64,000 nucleotides of DNA. Source: Metopolophium dirhodum. Lineage: Eukaryota > Arthropoda > Insecta > Hemiptera > Aphididae. Location: assembly GCF_019925205.1 (NCBI RefSeq), contig NC_083560.1:68027266-68091265 (forward strand). The letters are read 5' to 3'. Shown here piece by piece: positions 60,661 to 64,000 of the stretch (its first letter is position 1; each line of letters begins with the position of its first letter). Position numbers and translations under genes: made by a program. A model generated the notes under the pieces. That model did not search any database. It had not been told where the DNA came from and worked only from the letters and a program-made list of their open reading frames with translations.

Positions 60661-63273
60661 TAATAATAAATACAAATATACGCAATATTTTATTAGTTAT
60701 AATATTGTTTTAATAAATAATAATATTATGATTTAATACAGTTTACTAACACTACGGTTTCGGTATACATAAAAATGTCGTTATCTCTAGTAGTATAGTA
60801 TAATTGTGTAACAATAACCTTAACGCATCAATATTAATAAACTATGTCTAAATAATTACAATATTAGCCAACATTATGTTTCGCAATATAAGTCGCTGTT
60901 CAATATAATATAGTAGGACCTATGTCAAAGTATTAACATTTTTTACACAATCGTATATTCGTATGTCGTATGCACACGTCGTATATGTATTGGAGTTGTA
61001 CACACTTTTAGCAGCTTACGTACAAATAGAATTTTCGAAAATTGTTTGCAAATATTAAGAAATTATGATAGGTAGTAAAATGCTTTTAATATCTGTTTCA
61101 TAAGTATAGCTGCACATCGTGTATAGGTACCTACATATACATGGGACATTATCATTCTGAAACACGTTGTAAGTGATGTTTCATTATAGTTTTAGAATTT
61201 AATATAATACTGTATAGTACTGTTTATAGACTTAAATACATTTTTCTATTTCTTACATACGATTTTTAAAAGAAATATCTATTTTAAAGACCTTAACAGT
61301 GAACTGGTATGTATAGTTAGTATACTATAGAATATTAGTATAACAACAAATTGTTTAACTTAAGATTCTTAATATAATAGATTTATATATATTTGATTAT
61401 GAAGTAGGGGACATATCAATATTTTTAAATTTTTATTAGTTGGTTGGTATAGCTAAAAACAATATTCCGAAATATGCAAAAATTCTATTTACTATCTGGT
61501 GTAAGTTTATTTTTTATTTTTATTTATTTAATACTTAACTTTAAATCAATTAAAATTGACCAATTGACTGATTTAATTAACTACTTGAATTTTGTCAGAC
61601 ATTATATTGATATATTATATAACATAAAGAGCAATAACCGATTTAAATATATACAATTTTTTTAGTACTGGTCTATTAAAAATGAATTTAATTCACTATG
61701 ATTGAAATAAAATTAATAAAATAACTGTGGAACACTCAATATTACAAATTTAACATTCAATATTTTAACATGGACACACACACACATAATATTTTTGTAT
61801 AATATTACTTAATATATTATATTTATCTATAGTAAAACTAATTACTTACTATAAAGTTTACAAATAAAACGTTTTAACAATATTTGTTAAAAAAAAATAA
61901 CAATATGACTAATTTCCAATGTTTAATAGACATGGGAAGAATTGGTAACCACAATAATAAATTGTTATTTTATTACGAAAAGTATAGTAGATAAATTGCG
62001 CAATTTTCTTGGGGGTTGAACAAATTTATGAAACGTGAAAGTTTCTACACTCGTCTTCAGCTTACTTTTAATAGATTTTTTTAATTTATCGCAAGATGTT
62101 TACATCACATTTCATTGATACATTGTCATCATTACTCAAACCTAACTTGAGGGGTTAGGGGTATACCCTAATAAGTTACGATTGCAAATAATTAAGGGGA
62201 TTGCATGTCTCATATTTTTCGTACGTTTTAGACCAATAGGTAAGCGATGGTAAATTACACATACTACTTCTGAATGTCCGATTTTAATTTTTAATATATT
62301 ATGCATGAATTTATTGGCAAAATAACTAGGCTTTTTAGGAAATCGATTTACAATTTTTAATTTTAAAGAACTATAAAATTTTTTTTAAAAAATCTCATGA
62401 ATCAATTGCATTACATTTGTATTTATATTGGGCTTTATATCAAAAAAGTGGTTCCTAAAAAGCATAGTCTAGGAGCATACGAGTTCAACCCTTCTTTCGA
62501 AATTACAATCAAACTTCAGGAAGTATGTTTAATTTACTACCGCTTTTGGTAGTTTTTATAGGTGATGCATATATATTTCGTTGTTCTTGATTTATTGACA
62601 TGTGCGTGTACGTGCGAGAGTGGCACACGGTGGATTCCAAACGTATCTACGTACATTAATGATCATTTACTTAGCACACAACCACACTGCGTAACGTGTA
62701 TAAGACATCGAATTGCCTATACGCCCTTATCAAATCACCGCCTTCAATCCCCTTAACGAGAAACGATAATAGTTCTTGCTAAAATCAAAAAGAAATATAA
62801 CCGTCAACAGATGATACGTCATATTATTAAACATTTTAAATGGACAATATAATTAATAGAAAATAGATAACTACAATATATTATATTTCATTTATTAGGA
62901 GCAGTGGTTGCAGTTGGTAAGTTTTTAGTAATGTTGACAAAAAAAAATGCATGATATAAATTAATATTGAAAAAATTATTATTTGCTAATCAATTGGTTT
63001 TTTTATAATACTTGGAGGACTTTGTTGTGTGCGAAGAGGGCGCAGAGCCTCCCAAATTGCACTTGGTTATATGAAGTTTCAATGTGTTAATTGGTTAGAA
63101 TTATTATAGAAAATATTCTACTTATACCAGCCATTTCAGGAATATTTGACAACATATTACCTATTGGCTATTGTTTTTTTTTATTATTGATTAATACATT
63201 ATTGTTATTGTTTATTTATATTTTAATGAATGGTTAATGCCTACATAATGGTTATATGATAACAATTATACTA
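60661..63273. other. AT-rich spacer with one dispersed repeat
   Basis: The second copy of the 120-bp repeat is at 62641-62756. A 63-codon hydrophobic frame at 61474-61665 has no known domain and is probably chance. No gene seen. Confidence 0.4.
62641..62756 (+). repeat. Dispersed 120-bp repeat, copy 2
   Basis: Same block as 30172-30292, same direction, with small substitutions and a short deletion near ACGCCCTTATC. Flanking sequences do not match. Confidence 0.7.
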
Positions 63274-63430
63274 CAGTGAAACCTCGACAACGCAAATCGG
63301 TTGGACGCTAAAAAAAAATTCGAGTTATAGAAAAATTGTGCGTACTTATTGAAATGCAGGGGCGAAGATATTCCTTCGAGTTATTGAAAATTCGCCTTGT
63401 ATAGATGTTCGAGTTATCGAGGATTCACTG
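63274..63430. mobile_element. Short pogo-like MITE
   Basis: A 157-bp element starts CAGTGAAACCTCGACAACGC and ends TCGAGGATTCACTG, with TA at 63272-63273 and 63431-63432. Inner TTCGAGTTAT motifs recur on both sides. It has the same architecture as the elements at 12803 and 35212. Confidence 0.85.
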
Positions 63431-63893
63431 TATTACGTTATAGTAAATTTAATTAAATGACGGTTATTAATTTTTATGTTTCCACTAGAATAAAAACTAA
63501 TTGAATATAATCCTTGGATTACTATAATATGCGTATATATATTATTGTTATTGTAAAAAAAAACTCGAAAAATGATTAGAGAGCTCGAAAAGGAAGAGGC
63601 AAACGTCCGACAAATCGTCGGTCTTGTACCTATGTATACTATATAGCAGGCATTCCTGACGAACGACGATCGTAGTTTTTTTTTTAACATTCAACTATTA
63701 TAATATTGTGTATTGTTTCACTAGTGGGTTGAAATGATCGACGGTATACCTATAATAATATGTGATCCGCTGTTTTCGGCTCGGACCGGATTCGGCGATT
63801 GGGCGAAACAAATGTGTGTTTAGCGTATATACATCCACAGTATTACGATAATATTATTATTATAGTGTACACACACAATGTTATTACCATAGG

Positions 63894-63922
63894 CTAATAA
63901 TAATAATAATAATAATAATAAA
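63894..63922. repeat. AAT microsatellite
   Basis: About nine uninterrupted AAT units followed by imperfect ATT/ATTATT sequence. Confidence 0.9.
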
Positions 63923-64000
63923 TATTACTATTATTATTACTGCGTACATAATATTATATAAAATATATTATAATGTGCGTATACTATAGTGAACAAGGTA

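Noticed and set aside
61474..61665. A short hydrophobic protein
   Set aside because: 63 codons, no splice or family evidence, composition expected by chance in AT-rich DNA.
63001..63120. A possible exon around GGAGGACTTTGTTGTGTGCG
   Set aside because: About 30 codons read open but no splice-compatible neighbours or family resemblance were found.
1..64000. CRISPR array, bacterial operon or prophage
   Set aside because: No regularly spaced repeats, no ribosome-binding patterns, and all real genes have spliceosomal introns.

Overview
The window is AT-rich nuclear DNA of an insect, most likely a sap-feeding hemipteran of the aphid type. That assignment is inference. It rests on the base composition, short-exon genes with GT..AG introns, the density of hAT, MULE, P, pogo and Gypsy relics, and a long AT-rich interspersed repeat that I associate with aphid genomes. 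No sequence search was possible. No tRNA, rRNA, CRISPR array or bacterial operon was seen.

Three host genes can be assembled exon by exon with every reading phase closing. (1) 20162-24088, plus strand, 7 exons, 629 aa: a multi-membrane RING E3 ligase of the TRC8 family (RNF139/RNF145-like). (2) 31582-38904, plus strand, 8 exons, 433 aa: a FAM20-family secretory-pathway kinase, closest by motifs to FAM20B, the glycosaminoglycan xylosylkinase. (3) 53853-48280, minus strand, 17 exons, 709 aa: protein O-mannosyltransferase 2 (POMT2; 'twisted' in Drosophila). All three products act in the ER or Golgi, but they are ordinary separate genes.

The first 13 kb is a stack of nested transposons. From the left it holds an LTR plus leader of one Gypsy element, and a minus-strand gag pseudogene interrupted by a hAT MITE with an intact 8-bp target duplication. 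Next come a MULE with a FLYWCH/MULE transposase relic, and a plus-strand Gypsy pol and env relic. The pol is broken by a 110-bp GC-rich foldback element and by a 4.5-kb PHD-finger LINE, and the LINE itself carries a probable solo LTR. The most notable item is in this pol: between RNase H and integrase lies a stretch that reads as an OARD1/TARG1-like macro (ADP-ribose-processing) domain.

The rest is repeat-rich spacer. It contains a hAT element with another hAT relic inside it (15981-18021), a 475-bp hairpin MITE that was itself hit by a second MITE (18200-18674), a P-like element relic (26742-28306), and pogo/Tigger-like elements at 12803, 35212 and 63274. A hAT-type element sits in a FAM20 intron (33152-34015), a LINE graveyard lies at 41.9-44.5 kb, a long-TIR element at 58.6-59.2 kb, and at least six fragments of one AT-rich interspersed repeat are scattered through the window.
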